Shown here: one piece after another, positions 24,602 to 33,681 of the stretch
Layout of the letters: every line of letters starts with the position of its first letter
Position numbering within the stretch: position 1 is the first letter of the stretch
Assembly: GCF_000720185.1 (NCBI RefSeq)
Contig: NZ_JOIY01000009.1
Location: forward strand, 1 to 64,000
Reading direction: 5' to 3'
Source of the DNA: Streptomyces sp. NRRL S-340
GTDB lineage: Bacteria; Actinomycetota; Actinomycetes; Streptomycetales; Streptomycetaceae
DNA: 64,000 nucleotides
Translations under genes and position numbers: made by a program
The notes under the pieces: generated by a model
What the model was told of the DNA's origin: nothing
Database searches by the model: none
The model's input: the letters and a program-made list of their open reading frames with translations, nothing else

Positions 24602-26050
24602 TCAGGGCCGGGGCGTGGCCGGCTTTCCGCGGGTGTCCAGCCAGGTGCGGAAGAGTCCGTCCAGGTCCTTGCCGCAGAGGCGTTCGGCGAGCGCGGTGAA
24701 CTGTGCGGTGGTGCCGTGTCCGGCGCGGTGGTACGCGGCCCAGGTGCGCAGGATCCGGAGGAACGCGGGGTCGCCGACGGCCCTGCGCAGCTGGTGCAGG
24801 GTCATGGCGCCGCGGGCGTAGACCGGGGTGGCGAAGATGTTCCTGCCGCTGCCGGGGTCGCCGGGCGGGAAGGCCCACAGCCCGTCGCTCGCCGGCCGGG
24901 CGTACAGCGCGTCGAACTCCTGCTGGGCGCTCGGGCCGCCGTGCTGCTCGGTGTAGAGCCATTCTGCGTAGGTGGCGAAGCCCTCGTTGAGCCAGATGTC
25001 CTGCCAGCGGGTGAGGGAGACGGAGTCGCCGAACCACTGGTGGGCGCTCTCGTGGACGAGGGTGCCGAGGTCGGGCGCGGAGTCGTACAGGGGCCGGGTC
25101 TGGGTCTCCAGCGCGTAGCCGACGTCCGGCGCGTGGTCGACGATCGCTCCGGCGGCCCGGAACGGGTAGGGCCCGAACAGCCGGCTCTCCCATTCCAGGA
25201 CCGACGGCAGGTGCTTCAGTACGGGTGCGGCGGCGGTCGCCTCGCGCGGGTCGACGGCGTTGTAGACCTGGAGGCCGTCGCGGGTGGTGTACCGCTCGAC
25301 GCGGAACCTGCCGACGGTGGCGGTGGCCAGGTAGGCGGCCATGGGCTCCGACTGGCGCCAGCGGTAGGTGGTGCGGGCGTGGGCGGTGCGGCTGCCGAGG
25401 TAGACGCCGTTGGCCACGGCGGTGCGGCCCTGGGGGACGGTGATGGTGAAGTCGTACGTCGCCTTGTCCAGGGGGTGGTTGTTCGCCGGGAACCAGGTCA
25501 TGGCGCCCTGCGGTTCCCCGGCGACGAAGGCGCCGTCGTCGGTGGGGATCCAGCCGTCCGGGGAGCCGTCGGGGTCGGTGACCGGCTCGGGGGTGCCGCT
25601 GTAGGTGACGGTGACCTGGAAGCGGTGGCCCGGGCGCAGGGCGGTGCGCGGGGTGACGACGAGTTCCTGGCCGTCGCGCCGGTGGGCCGCCCTGGCGTGG
25701 TCGACGGTGACGCCGGTGACCTTCAAGCCCTTGAGGTCGAGGTCGAAGCGGGTGAGCGGCTGGGTGGCCCGGGCGGTGAGGACGGCGGTGCCGTCGAGCC
25801 GGCGGCTGCCGGGGTCGTAGCGCAGCGTCAGGTCGTAGTGGGAGACGTCGTAGCCGCCGTTGCCGGCGAGCGGGAAGTACGGGTCGCCCGCGCCGGGGGC
25901 ACCGGTCGTCGCGGATGCGGTGGGCGCGGCGGGCGTGCCGACGGGGCCCGCGGCAGCGGGTCCGCCGGCGGCCAGCAGCGCCGCGACCGCGACGGGGACG
26001 GCGGCGGTCACGGCGCGTGGGGCGGGGCGGTGCTTGCCGGTTGGCGTCAC
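24602..26050 (-). CDS. Secreted M1-family zinc metallopeptidase
   Basis: A 482-residue aminopeptidase-like enzyme with a Sec signal peptide (AVTAAVPVAVAALLAAGGPAAAG). The N-terminal beta-sandwich domain runs to about residue 240. The zinc site is LVHESAHQWFGDS (HExxH) with the distal glutamate in WLNEGFATYAEW. The exopeptidase GAMEN motif is replaced by ALETQ, as in other short actinobacterial M1 proteins. There is no large C-terminal domain. GTG 26050 has GAGGAG upstream. It lies 90 bases from the two-component operon and is transcribed in the same direction. Confidence 0.88.
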   Translation of the reverse strand: MTPTGKHRPAPRAVTAAVPVAVAALLAAGGPAAAGPVGTPAAPTASATTGAPGAGDPYFPLAGNGGYDVSHYDLTLRYDPGSRRLDGTAVLTARATQPLTRFDLDLKGLKVTGVTVDHARAAHRRDGQELVVTPRTALRPGHRFQVTVTYSGTPEPVTDPDGSPDGWIPTDDGAFVAGEPQGAMTWFPANNHPLDKATYDFTITVPQGRTAVANGVYLGSRTAHARTTYRWRQSEPMAAYLATATVGRFRVERYTTRDGLQVYNAVDPREATAAAPVLKHLPSVLEWESRLFGPYPFRAAGAIVDHAPDVGYALETQTRPLYDSAPDLGTLVHESAHQWFGDSVSLTRWQDIWLNEGFATYAEWLYTEQHGGPSAQQEFDALYARPASDGLWAFPPGDPGSGRNIFATPVYARGAMTLHQLRRAVGDPAFLRILRTWAAYHRAGHGTTAQFTALAERLCGKDLDGLFRTWLDTRGKPATPRP

Positions 26051-26210
26051 GGTGTCTCCTCGGAAGGGGGCTGGGGCGGCGCGTGATCAAGGGCCCCCAG
26101 AGTAGAACCCTCCTGACGCGTCGCGGCAGTGCTGTGCGGTGGCCCGCCCGCCGCCGTGCGGGAGGGGCGGGCCGCCGGGCCCGGTCAGGCAGGCTGCCGG
26201 GCCGCGGCCC

Positions 26211-26304
26211 CGGTTCGGACGATCCGCCGCCCCGGTTCGGACGATCCGTCGGACCGGCCCCGGTTCGGACGAGCCGTCGGACCGGCCCCGTTCAGACGAC
26301 CTGT
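26211..26304. repeat. Direct repeat array CGGTTCGGACGATCCG
   Basis: Three close copies begin at 26211, 26233 and 26261, and a decayed fourth at 26289 (spacing 22-28 bases). The fourth overlaps the last codons of the FAD dehydrogenase gene. The rest of the 26051-26291 gap holds nothing else that I can support. Confidence 0.75.
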
Positions 26305-27965
26305 CCGGCCGCGGCGCGGCCGGCCGCGCGGCCCGAGAAGAGGCAGCCGCCGAGGAAGGTGCCCTCCAGCGCGTTGTAGCCGTGGACGCCGCCGCCGCCG
26401 AACCCGGCGACCTCGCCCGCCGCGTACAGGCCCTCGACGGGCTGCCCGTCGAGGCCGAGCGCGCGGGAGTCGAGGTCGGTCTGGATGCCGCCGAGGGTCT
26501 TGCGGGTGAGGATGTGCAGCTTGACGCCGATCAGCGGCCCGGCCGCGGGGTCGAGGACGCGGTGCGGGACGGCGACCCGGCCGAGGCGGTCACCGATGTA
26601 GCGGCGGGCGTTGCGGATGCCCTGGACCTGGGCGTCCTTGCTGTACGGGTTGGCCATCTGGAGGTCGCGGGCGGCGATCTGGCGGCGCACCTCGGCGGGG
26701 TCGAGCAGCGGCCGGTCGGTGAGCCGGTTCATCTTGCCGACGAGTTCTTCGACGGTGTCGGCGACGACGAAGTCCGCGCCGTGGCGCACGAAGTCCCGCA
26801 CGGGCCCCGGCGCCCCCCTGCCGAGCAGCCGGTCGCGCAGCACCGCCTTGCGGTCCTTGGCGGTGATGTCGGGGTTCTGCTCGGAGCCCGAGAGCGCGAA
26901 CTCCTTCTCGATGATCCTGCGGGTCAGCACGAACCAGGAGTGGTCGTGGGCGGCGATGTCCTCGGTGGTGCGCAGGTGCCGCAGGGTGCTGAGCGTGTCG
27001 TAACCGGGCAGGCAGGGGTCGGGCAGCCGGCGGCCGAGCGCGTCGAGCCAGACCGAGGACGGTCCGGGCAGGATGCGGATGCCGTGGCCGGGCCAGACGG
27101 GGTTCCAGTTGCGCACGCCCTCGGTGTAGTGCCACATGCGGTCGCGGTTGACCAGGCGTACGCCGGCCGCGGCGCTGATGTCGAGCATCCGGCCGTCGAC
27201 GTAGGCGGGGACGCCCGTGACCATGCGGGCCGGCGGGGTGCCGAGCCGTTCGGGCCAGTACCGGCGGACGATGTCGTGGTCGGCACCGATGCCGCCGCTG
27301 GCGACGATCACGGCCTGGGCGGTGAGTTCGAACGGGCCCCTCTCCTCGCGGTTGGAGGCGACACCGCGGGGCGAGTCGTCCGGGGCGAGGACGGTGCCCC
27401 GTACGCCGCGCGCCGCGCCGCCCTCGACGACGAGTTCGTCCACCCGGTGCCGGTGGTGGAAGGTGAGCAGTCCCTTCCCCGCCGCCTCGACCGCGTACCG
27501 GGCGAAGGGCTCGACGACTCCGGTGCCGGTGCCCCAGGCGATGTGGAAGCGGGGTACGGAGTTGCCGTGGCCGTCGGCCCTGAGATCGCCGCGCTCGGCC
27601 CAGCCGACGGTGGGCAGCAGCGTGATGCCGTGTCCTTCCAGCCAGGACCGCTTCTCCCCGGCCGCGAACTCGACGTAGGCGCGGGCCCAGCGCATCGCCC
27701 AGGCGTCCTCGTCGTCCGCCCGGTCGAACCGCGCGCTGCCCTGCCAGTCGTTCCAGGCGAGTTCGAAGGAGTCCTTGACTCCCAGGCGCCGCTGCTGGGG
27801 GGAGTCGACGAGGAACAGCCCGCCGAACGACCAGTACGCCTGGCCGCCGAGATCGGCGGCGTTCTCCTGGTCCACGAGGGCGACCCGGCGGCCCCGGCTG
27901 GTCAGTTCGTGCGCGGCGACCAGACCGGCCAGGCCCGCTCCGACGACGATGACGTCCGCGTCCAT
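26292..27965 (-). CDS. FAD-binding dehydrogenase, 3-ketosteroid-dehydrogenase-like
   Basis: A 557-residue flavoenzyme of the fumarate reductase/KstD superfamily. The N-terminal dinucleotide motif is DVIVVGAGLAGLVAAHEL, and AYWSFGGLFLVD follows. AQAVIVASGGIGADHDIVRR lies in mid-protein, and the FAD-binding C-terminus is GLYAAGEVAGFGGGGVHGYN with LEGTFLGGCLFSGR. The substrate class is often hydrophobic or steroid-like but cannot be fixed here. ATG 27965 has AAGGGAACGGG upstream. A TetR regulator lies directly upstream in the same direction, so the pair is probably co-transcribed and autoregulated. Confidence 0.85.
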   Translation of the reverse strand: MDADVIVVGAGLAGLVAAHELTSRGRRVALVDQENAADLGGQAYWSFGGLFLVDSPQQRRLGVKDSFELAWNDWQGSARFDRADDEDAWAMRWARAYVEFAAGEKRSWLEGHGITLLPTVGWAERGDLRADGHGNSVPRFHIAWGTGTGVVEPFARYAVEAAGKGLLTFHHRHRVDELVVEGGAARGVRGTVLAPDDSPRGVASNREERGPFELTAQAVIVASGGIGADHDIVRRYWPERLGTPPARMVTGVPAYVDGRMLDISAAAGVRLVNRDRMWHYTEGVRNWNPVWPGHGIRILPGPSSVWLDALGRRLPDPCLPGYDTLSTLRHLRTTEDIAAHDHSWFVLTRRIIEKEFALSGSEQNPDITAKDRKAVLRDRLLGRGAPGPVRDFVRHGADFVVADTVEELVGKMNRLTDRPLLDPAEVRRQIAARDLQMANPYSKDAQVQGIRNARRYIGDRLGRVAVPHRVLDPAAGPLIGVKLHILTRKTLGGIQTDLDSRALGLDGQPVEGLYAAGEVAGFGGGGVHGYNALEGTFLGGCLFSGRAAGRAAAGQVV

Positions 27966-27982
27966 GGTGTCCCGTTCCCTTC

Positions 27983-28636
27983 TCAGTGGGTGCGTACGGC
28001 GGTGCCGCTGCCGTCGGTGAGCAGTGCGGTGAGCAGTTGCCGCAGCCAGGCGCGGGCGGCGTCGGCGTCCTTGTCCAGCAGCAGTTGGACGGTGACCCCG
28101 TCGTAGGCGGCGACGACCGCGTGGGCGGCGCCGTCCGCGTCGCCGAGGACGGCGGGCAGCGGGGTGCGGGCGTGCGCGCGGGCCAGCCGTTCGGCGATCG
28201 CCCCGCGCAACCGCGCCCGGTGCTCGCGCAGGGTGTCGGCCACGGCGGGGTCGCGGGCCGCGTGCACCAGGAAGTCCGTCTTCACGAGCAGCCAGTCGAG
28301 GTCGAGCAGGAGGACGTCGGTGACCCGGTCCACGGCGGCGGCCACGTCGAGGTCCGGTCCGTCGAGGGCGAGCGCCCCGGAGACCTGGCGGGCGATCAGT
28401 TCGGCGCGCTCGCGGTAGAGGGCGAAGAACAGCTCGTCCAGGGTGGTGAAGTTGGAGTAGAAGGCGCCCCGGCTGTACCCGGCGGCCTCGCAGACCTCCT
28501 CGATCGACACGCGTCCGAAACCCTTGGCGGCGAAGACCTCGAACGCGGCCCGGAGGAGGTCGGCGCGGGTCCGCGCCCGGCGTTTCGTGGCGGCCGGCCG
28601 CGCCACCGGCACCGGCTGCCCCGATTGCTGTGTCAT
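27983..28636 (-). CDS. TetR-family transcriptional regulator
   Basis: A 217-residue repressor. The helix-turn-helix is RVSIEEVCEAAGYSRGAFYS (residues about 42-61), after RADLLRAAFEVFAAKGFG. The C-terminal ligand domain is helical (YDGVTVQLLLDKDADAARAW). ATG 28636 has AAGGTGG nine bases upstream. It is the first gene before the FAD dehydrogenase (17-base gap) and diverges from a metallo-hydrolase gene. Inverted repeats in the intergenic region (28657-28691) are likely operators, so it may control both directions. Confidence 0.88.
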   Translation of the reverse strand: MTQQSGQPVPVARPAATKRRARTRADLLRAAFEVFAAKGFGRVSIEEVCEAAGYSRGAFYSNFTTLDELFFALYRERAELIARQVSGALALDGPDLDVAAAVDRVTDVLLLDLDWLLVKTDFLVHAARDPAVADTLREHRARLRGAIAERLARAHARTPLPAVLGDADGAAHAVVAAYDGVTVQLLLDKDADAARAWLRQLLTALLTDGSGTAVRTH

Positions 28637-28656
28637 GTCACTGCCACCTTGTTTTC

Positions 28657-28691
28657 GATACGTGAATGTATCCGATGCACTGGTGTATCGG
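28657..28691. promoter_or_regulatory. Putative TetR operators
   Basis: GATAC-N6-GTATC (28657-28672) abuts CCGATGCACTGGTGTATCGG (28672-28691), an almost perfect inverted repeat. Both lie just before the TetR start codon. Confidence 0.6.
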
Positions 28692-28863
28692 AAGACCTGG
28701 CCCACCGCCCCGGCCGGCCGCACCGGGCCGCGGCGCGGGTGCCGGAACCCCCGTCGCGGGCAGCGGCGGACGCGGGGCACGCGGGTTCCCCCCCCTCGCC
28801 GGGCCGGTGATCACATCTGGTTTGCTGTCCCCCGCGGGGGCCATCCACGGCTTGGGGAGATCG

Positions 28864-29610
28864 ATGACTGCGGACGTGCGGCAAGTGGCCGACGGCACCT
28901 ACCTGGTGCACGGCAACAACACCAACTGGGTGATCCTCACCGAGGGTGACGCGCTCACCCTCGTCGACACCGGCTACCCGGGCGACCGGCAGGACCTGCT
29001 CGACTCGCTGGCCGCGGTGGGCGGTTCACCGGAGGCGGTGGCGGCCGTGCTGATCACCCACGCGCACAACGACCACCTGGGCTCCGCCGAGCACCTCCGG
29101 GCCACGTACGGCACCCCGGTCCGCCTCCACGAGGACGAAGTGCCGCACGCCCGGCGGGAGTTCCTGCACCAGGTGAGCATCGGGACGGTGCTGCGCAACG
29201 GCTGGCGGCCGGGGGTGCTGCCCTGGGCGGTGCACTCGCTGCGCGTCGGCGGCACCACGAACCTGCCCGTCGCCGCCCCCGAGCCATTCCCGGTGGCGGG
29301 CCCGCTGGACCTGCCCGGGCGGCCGGTGCCCGTGCACACACCCGGCCACACCCGCGGCCACACGGTGTTCCACCTGCCCGACGCCGGCGTGGTGATCTCC
29401 GGCGACGCCCTGGTGAGCGGCCACCCCACCTCGCGGATCACCGGCCCCCAGCTGCTGCCCGACATGTTCCACCACGAGCGCGCCCGGGCCCTGGACTCGC
29501 TGGAGATACTCGAAGGTCTCGAAGCGGACGTGCTGCTGCCCGGCCACGGCCCCGTCCACCGCGGCCCGGTGGACCTGGCCGCCCGACGGGCCAGGGAACA
29601 CGCGCTCTAG
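28864..29610 (+). CDS. Metallo-beta-lactamase-fold hydrolase
   Basis: A 248-residue MBL-fold protein. The metal-binding motif is LITHAHNDHLGSAEHL (H-x-H-x-D-H), with HTPGHTRGHTVFHLP, ISGDALVSGHP and LLPGHGPVH further on. It should bind two metal ions and hydrolyse an ester, thioester or lactone in the cytoplasm. ATG 28864 has GGGGAGA upstream; earlier starts are in non-coding sequence. It is divergent from the TetR gene and may be one of its targets. Confidence 0.85.
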   Translation: MTADVRQVADGTYLVHGNNTNWVILTEGDALTLVDTGYPGDRQDLLDSLAAVGGSPEAVAAVLITHAHNDHLGSAEHLRATYGTPVRLHEDEVPHARREFLHQVSIGTVLRNGWRPGVLPWAVHSLRVGGTTNLPVAAPEPFPVAGPLDLPGRPVPVHTPGHTRGHTVFHLPDAGVVISGDALVSGHPTSRITGPQLLPDMFHHERARALDSLEILEGLEADVLLPGHGPVHRGPVDLAARRAREHAL

Positions 29611-29620
29611 AGTTTCCGCC

Positions 29621-30865
29621 ATGGCTTTGCAGATCAGCGCCACCAACCCGGAGCACCCCGCGCTCCTGCTCGAACTGCCCTGGGAGACGCCGCTGGAGGA
29701 GTGGCCCGAGGAGTACCTCGTGCCGCTGCCCCGCGGCATCTCCCGGCACGTCGTGCGCTACGCCCGGGCCGGCGACGAGGTGGTCGCCGTCAAGGAGCTG
29801 GCCGAGCGCCCGGCGCTTCGCGAGTACGAGCTGCTGCGCGACCTGGACCGGCTCGCCATCCCCGCCGTCGACCCGCTCGCCGTGGTCACCGGCCGCACGG
29901 ACCGCGCCGGGACGCCCCTGGAACCGGTGCTGATCACCCGGCACCTGGGCGGCTCGATGCCGTACCGCTCGATGTTCGAGACGACCCTGCGGCCCGCCAC
30001 CATGCACCGCCTGATGGACGCCCTCGCCGTGCTGCTGGTGCGGCTGCACCTGGCCGGGTTCGCCTGGGGCGACTGCTCGCTGTCCAACACGCTCTTCCGG
30101 CGCGACGCGGGCGCCTACGCCGCCTACCTCGTCGACGCCGAGACCGGTGAGCTGCACCCGCGGCTCAGCGACGGGCAGCGGGACTACGACCTCGACCTGG
30201 CCCGGGTGAACATCAGCGGCGAACTGCTCGACCTGGAGGCCTCGGGCGCGCTGCACCCCTCGGTGGACCCGATCGAGTTCGGCACCGAGATCTGCGCCCG
30301 CTACGACGGGCTGTGGCGGGAGCTGACGCGCACCTCCGTCTACCCCGCCGGCAAGTACCACTACATCGAGCGCCGCATCCGCCGCCTCAACGACCTCGGC
30401 TTCGACGTGGCCGAGATGCAGATCGAGCACTCCTCCAACGGTGACACGGTCACCTTCGTGCCCAAGGTCGTCGACGCGGGCCACCACCAGCGGCAGCTGC
30501 TGCGGCTGACCGGCCTGGACACCGAGGAGAACCAGGCGCGGCGGCTGCTGACCGACCTGGAGAGCTGGATGGCCACCCAGGACGACTACGCCCCGGGCGA
30601 CCCCCTCTCGGCCCGGCCCGAGGTGCTCGCGCACCGCTGGGTGCGGGAGGTGTTCCGGCCCACCGTGCGCGAGGTGCCGCGCGAGCTGCGCGAGCTGCGC
30701 GGCGCCATGGACCCGGCGGAGATCTACCACGAGCTGCTGGAGCACCGCTGGTACCTGTCCGAGCGGGCGCAGCACGACATCGGCCTGGACACCGCGGTCG
30801 AGGACTACGTCAGGAACGTCCTGCCCAAGGCCCGCACGACGCTGGAGCCCACCGCACCCGAGTAG
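29621..30865 (+). CDS. DUF4032 protein with lipopolysaccharide-kinase-like fold
   Basis: A 414-residue protein. The N-terminal 220 residues look kinase-like: DEVVAVKELAERPALREYEL (lysine for ATP), LHLAGFAWGDCSLSNTLFRR (catalytic loop, GDCSLSN in place of HGDxxxxN) and YLVDAETGELHP (metal-binding). The C-terminal half is the DUF4032 region (FDVAEMQIEHSSNGDTVTFV, HRWVREVFRPTVREVP). Substrates are unknown. It begins ten bases after the MBL-fold gene, so the two are likely one transcript. The next gene is convergent with only a 16-base gap. Confidence 0.8.
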   Translation: MALQISATNPEHPALLLELPWETPLEEWPEEYLVPLPRGISRHVVRYARAGDEVVAVKELAERPALREYELLRDLDRLAIPAVDPLAVVTGRTDRAGTPLEPVLITRHLGGSMPYRSMFETTLRPATMHRLMDALAVLLVRLHLAGFAWGDCSLSNTLFRRDAGAYAAYLVDAETGELHPRLSDGQRDYDLDLARVNISGELLDLEASGALHPSVDPIEFGTEICARYDGLWRELTRTSVYPAGKYHYIERRIRRLNDLGFDVAEMQIEHSSNGDTVTFVPKVVDAGHHQRQLLRLTGLDTEENQARRLLTDLESWMATQDDYAPGDPLSARPEVLAHRWVREVFRPTVREVPRELRELRGAMDPAEIYHELLEHRWYLSERAQHDIGLDTAVEDYVRNVLPKARTTLEPTAPE

Positions 30866-30881
30866 GCGCCCCGGCCCCGGC

Positions 30882-31754
30882 TCACTCGTGCGGGACGACG
30901 GCCACCGGGCACCCCGCGTGGTGCAGGACGCCGTGCGCGACGGAGCCGATCCGGGCGCCGACCGCGGTGCGGCGGGCCCGGCGGCCCACGACCACGAGCT
31001 GGGCGTGCGCGGCCGCCGCCAGCAGCACCTGGCCGGCGCTGCCCATCTCCACGTGCTCGACGACGGGCACGTCGGGGAAGCGCTCCCGCCAGGGCCGCAG
31101 CGCCTCGGCGAGGCCCTTCTTCTCGTACGGTTCCATGCCGCCGGCCTCGTCGAGCAGCTTGAGCGAGCCGGGGCTGTAGGCGAAGACCGGCGGCAGTGTC
31201 CAGGCGCGGACCGCCCGGACCGTGGCCCCGCGGGCGGCGGCCGCCTCGAAGGCGAACCGGAGGGTCTCGGCGCTGTCGTCGGCGGTGCCGTGCTGGCCGA
31301 CGACGACCTCGCGTCCCGCGGCCTCGGCGGCGGGTTCGTCCCCGGCCCGGACCAGGACGACGGGCCGTGCTGCCTCGGCGATCACCTGCTGTCCGACGGA
31401 GCCGACGAGGAAGCCGACGAGGGCGCCCTGCCCGCGTGAGCCGAGCACCAGCGCCTCGGCGTCCGCGGCGGCGGCGGTCAGCGCGTCCGCGGCGTCGCCC
31501 TCCACGATCTCCGTGGTCACCGTCAGGCCGGGGTGGCGGCCGGTCAGGCCGGCGACCGCCCCGTCGGTCACCTCGCGCGCCTGCTGCCGCTGCGCGTCAC
31601 GGCCGCCCAGGTCGAAGGCGTCGTACACCTCGAAACGCCAGGCGTTGACGACGCGCAGCGGCAGCCCGCGGCGCTCGGCCTCCCGCCCCGCCCACGCCAG
31701 TGCGGCGAGGCTCTCCCGCGATCCGTCCACACCCGCCGTGATCGGCCGTGTCAT
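30882..31754 (-). CDS. Universal stress protein, tandem UspA domains
   Basis: A 290-residue protein with two UspA domains. The first opens with PITAGVDGSRESLAALAWA and ends ALVLGSRGQGALVGFLVGSV, the ATP-binding G2xG9xG(S/T) motif. The second opens near REVVVGQHGTADDSAETLRF and ends LVVVGRRARRTAVGARIGSV, where the glycine motif is altered (RRARR), so only the first half may bind ATP. ATG 31754 has GGGAGG upstream. Such proteins help survival in starvation and hypoxia. It diverges from the receiver-flavoenzyme operon and might share its control region. Confidence 0.9.
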   Translation of the reverse strand: MTRPITAGVDGSRESLAALAWAGREAERRGLPLRVVNAWRFEVYDAFDLGGRDAQRQQAREVTDGAVAGLTGRHPGLTVTTEIVEGDAADALTAAAADAEALVLGSRGQGALVGFLVGSVGQQVIAEAARPVVLVRAGDEPAAEAAGREVVVGQHGTADDSAETLRFAFEAAAARGATVRAVRAWTLPPVFAYSPGSLKLLDEAGGMEPYEKKGLAEALRPWRERFPDVPVVEHVEMGSAGQVLLAAAAHAQLVVVGRRARRTAVGARIGSVAHGVLHHAGCPVAVVPHE

Positions 31755-32004
31755 GCCGTCCGCCTCCCTGGTCGTGGGCCCGTAGGTCGGTCCCAGTCTC
31801 CCCCACGCCCCGGACGATCTTGCCATGCGGCCCTGACCGGGCGGGGCACGGGCGGCGGTGACCAGGGGGCGGGCGGCCCCCGGCCAGGCGGGCGGCCCGC
31901 GCTCGCCCGGGCGAACGGCCACGGACGCACCTACGATGGGCGCAAGTGGGCTCGAAGACGGGGGCACCGGGCCGCCCGTCGCGACCGCACGGGGTGGGAG
32001 ACAC

Positions 32005-33681
32005 ATGACACAGGCCGCGGAAACCGCGCGGACCGTCATCATGACCGTGGACGACGATCCGGGAGTCTCCCGTGCCGTCGCCCGCGATCTTCGGCGGCGC
32101 TACGGCGAGTCGTACCGGATCGTGCGCGCGGAGTCCGGCGAGTCCGCGCTGGACGCGCTGCGCGAGCTGAAGCTGCGCGGCGACCTCGTCGCGGTCATCC
32201 TGGCCGACTACCGCATGCCGCGCATGAACGGCATCGAGTTCCTGGAACAGGCCCTGGACGTGTACCCGGGCGCGCGCCGGGTGCTGCTGACCGCGTACGC
32301 GGACACCACGGCGGCGATCGACGCCATCAACGTCGTCGACCTGGACCACTACCTGCTCAAGCCGTGGGACCCTCCCGAGGAGAAGCTGTACCCGGTCCTG
32401 GACGACCTGCTCCAGGCGTGGCGGCACAGCGACCACCGGCCGGTGCCGAGCACCAAGGTGGTGGGGCACCGCTGGTCGGCGCGGTCCTCGGAGATCCGCG
32501 AGTTCCTGGCCCGCAACCAGGTGCCCTACCGCTGGTACTCCTCCGACGAGCCGGAGGGGCAGCGGCTGCTGCGGGCGGCCGGGCAGGACGGGCAGCGGCT
32601 GCCGCTGGTGGTCACCCCGGACGGCACCCCGCTGGTCGAGCCGGAGGCCCCGCAGCTCGCCGCCCACGTGGGTCTGGCGACCACGCCGGCGGCCGACTTC
32701 TACGACCTCGTCGTGATCGGCGGCGGGCCGGCCGGGCTGGGAGCGGCTGTGTACGGGGCCTCCGAGGGGCTGCGTACGGTCCTGGTGGAGCGTTCGGCGA
32801 CCGGCGGACAGGCCGGGCAGAGTTCGCGGATCGAGAACTACCTCGGTTTCCCGGACGGCGTCTCCGGTGCCCAGCTGACGGACCGGGCGCGCCGGCAGGC
32901 CGCGAAGTTCGGCGCGGAGATCCTCACCGCACGCGAGGTGACCGCTCTGGAGGTCAACGGCGCGGCGCGCACCGTGCGGTTCTCCGACGGTTCGGCGGTC
33001 GCCGCGCACAGTGTGATCCTGGCGACCGGTGTCTCCTACCGGCAGCTCCCGGCGGCCGGGGCGGAAGACCTGACCGGCTGCGGCGTGTTCTACGGTTCGG
33101 CGCTGACCGAGGCGCCCTCCTGCCACGGGCAGGACGTGTACATCGTGGGCGGCGCCAACTCGGCCGGGCAGGCGGCGATGTACCTGTCCCGGGGGGCGAA
33201 GTCGGTGACGCTCCTGGTGCGCGGCCCGTCGCTGTCGGCGTCGATGTCGCACTACCTCATCCAGCAGATCGAGGAGTCGCCCAACATCTCGGTGCGCACC
33301 GGCACGGTCGTCGAGGCCGCGCACGGCACCGGCCGCCTGGAGCAGCTCACCCTGCGCGACCTGGACAGCGGGCGCGAGGAACGGGTCGACGCGCAGTGGG
33401 TGTTCGTGTTCATCGGCGCCGCGCCGCTGACCGACTGGCTGGACGGGACCGTGCTGCGTGACGAGCGCGGGTTCATCCTGGCCGGTCCGGATCTGACCGC
33501 GGACGGACGGCCGCCGGCGGGCTGGGAACTGGACCGCCCGCCGTACCACCTGGAGACCAATGTGCCCGGGGTGTTCGTGGCGGGCGACGCCCGGGCCGAG
33601 TCCGCCAAGCGGGTCGCGTCGGCGGTCGGAGAGGGAGCCATGGCCGTGATGCTGGTCCACCGCTACCTGGAGCAGTCATGA
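32005..33681 (+). CDS. Receiver domain fused to thioredoxin-reductase-like flavoenzyme
   Basis: A 558-residue fusion. Residues 10-130 are a complete response-regulator receiver: acidic pocket D16-D18, phosphoacceptor D68 in ILADYRMPRMNG, T96 and K119 in YLLKPWD. Residues 150-225 resemble a glutaredoxin/thioredoxin-fold domain without CxxC (REFLARNQVPYRWYSS, LPLVVTPDGTPLVEP). From 232 on lies a pyridine-nucleotide oxidoreductase: LVVIGGGPAGLGAAVYGASE (FAD), VYIVGGANSAGQAAMYLSRG (NADPH), VPGVFVAGDARAESAKRVAS. The redox-active cysteine pair of true thioredoxin reductase is absent. ATG 32005 has GGGTGGGAG upstream. It overlaps the next gene, a histidine kinase, by ATGA. Confidence 0.88.
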   Translation: MTQAAETARTVIMTVDDDPGVSRAVARDLRRRYGESYRIVRAESGESALDALRELKLRGDLVAVILADYRMPRMNGIEFLEQALDVYPGARRVLLTAYADTTAAIDAINVVDLDHYLLKPWDPPEEKLYPVLDDLLQAWRHSDHRPVPSTKVVGHRWSARSSEIREFLARNQVPYRWYSSDEPEGQRLLRAAGQDGQRLPLVVTPDGTPLVEPEAPQLAAHVGLATTPAADFYDLVVIGGGPAGLGAAVYGASEGLRTVLVERSATGGQAGQSSRIENYLGFPDGVSGAQLTDRARRQAAKFGAEILTAREVTALEVNGAARTVRFSDGSAVAAHSVILATGVSYRQLPAAGAEDLTGCGVFYGSALTEAPSCHGQDVYIVGGANSAGQAAMYLSRGAKSVTLLVRGPSLSASMSHYLIQQIEESPNISVRTGTVVEAAHGTGRLEQLTLRDLDSGREERVDAQWVFVFIGAAPLTDWLDGTVLRDERGFILAGPDLTADGRPPAGWELDRPPYHLETNVPGVFVAGDARAESAKRVASAVGEGAMAVMLVHRYLEQS

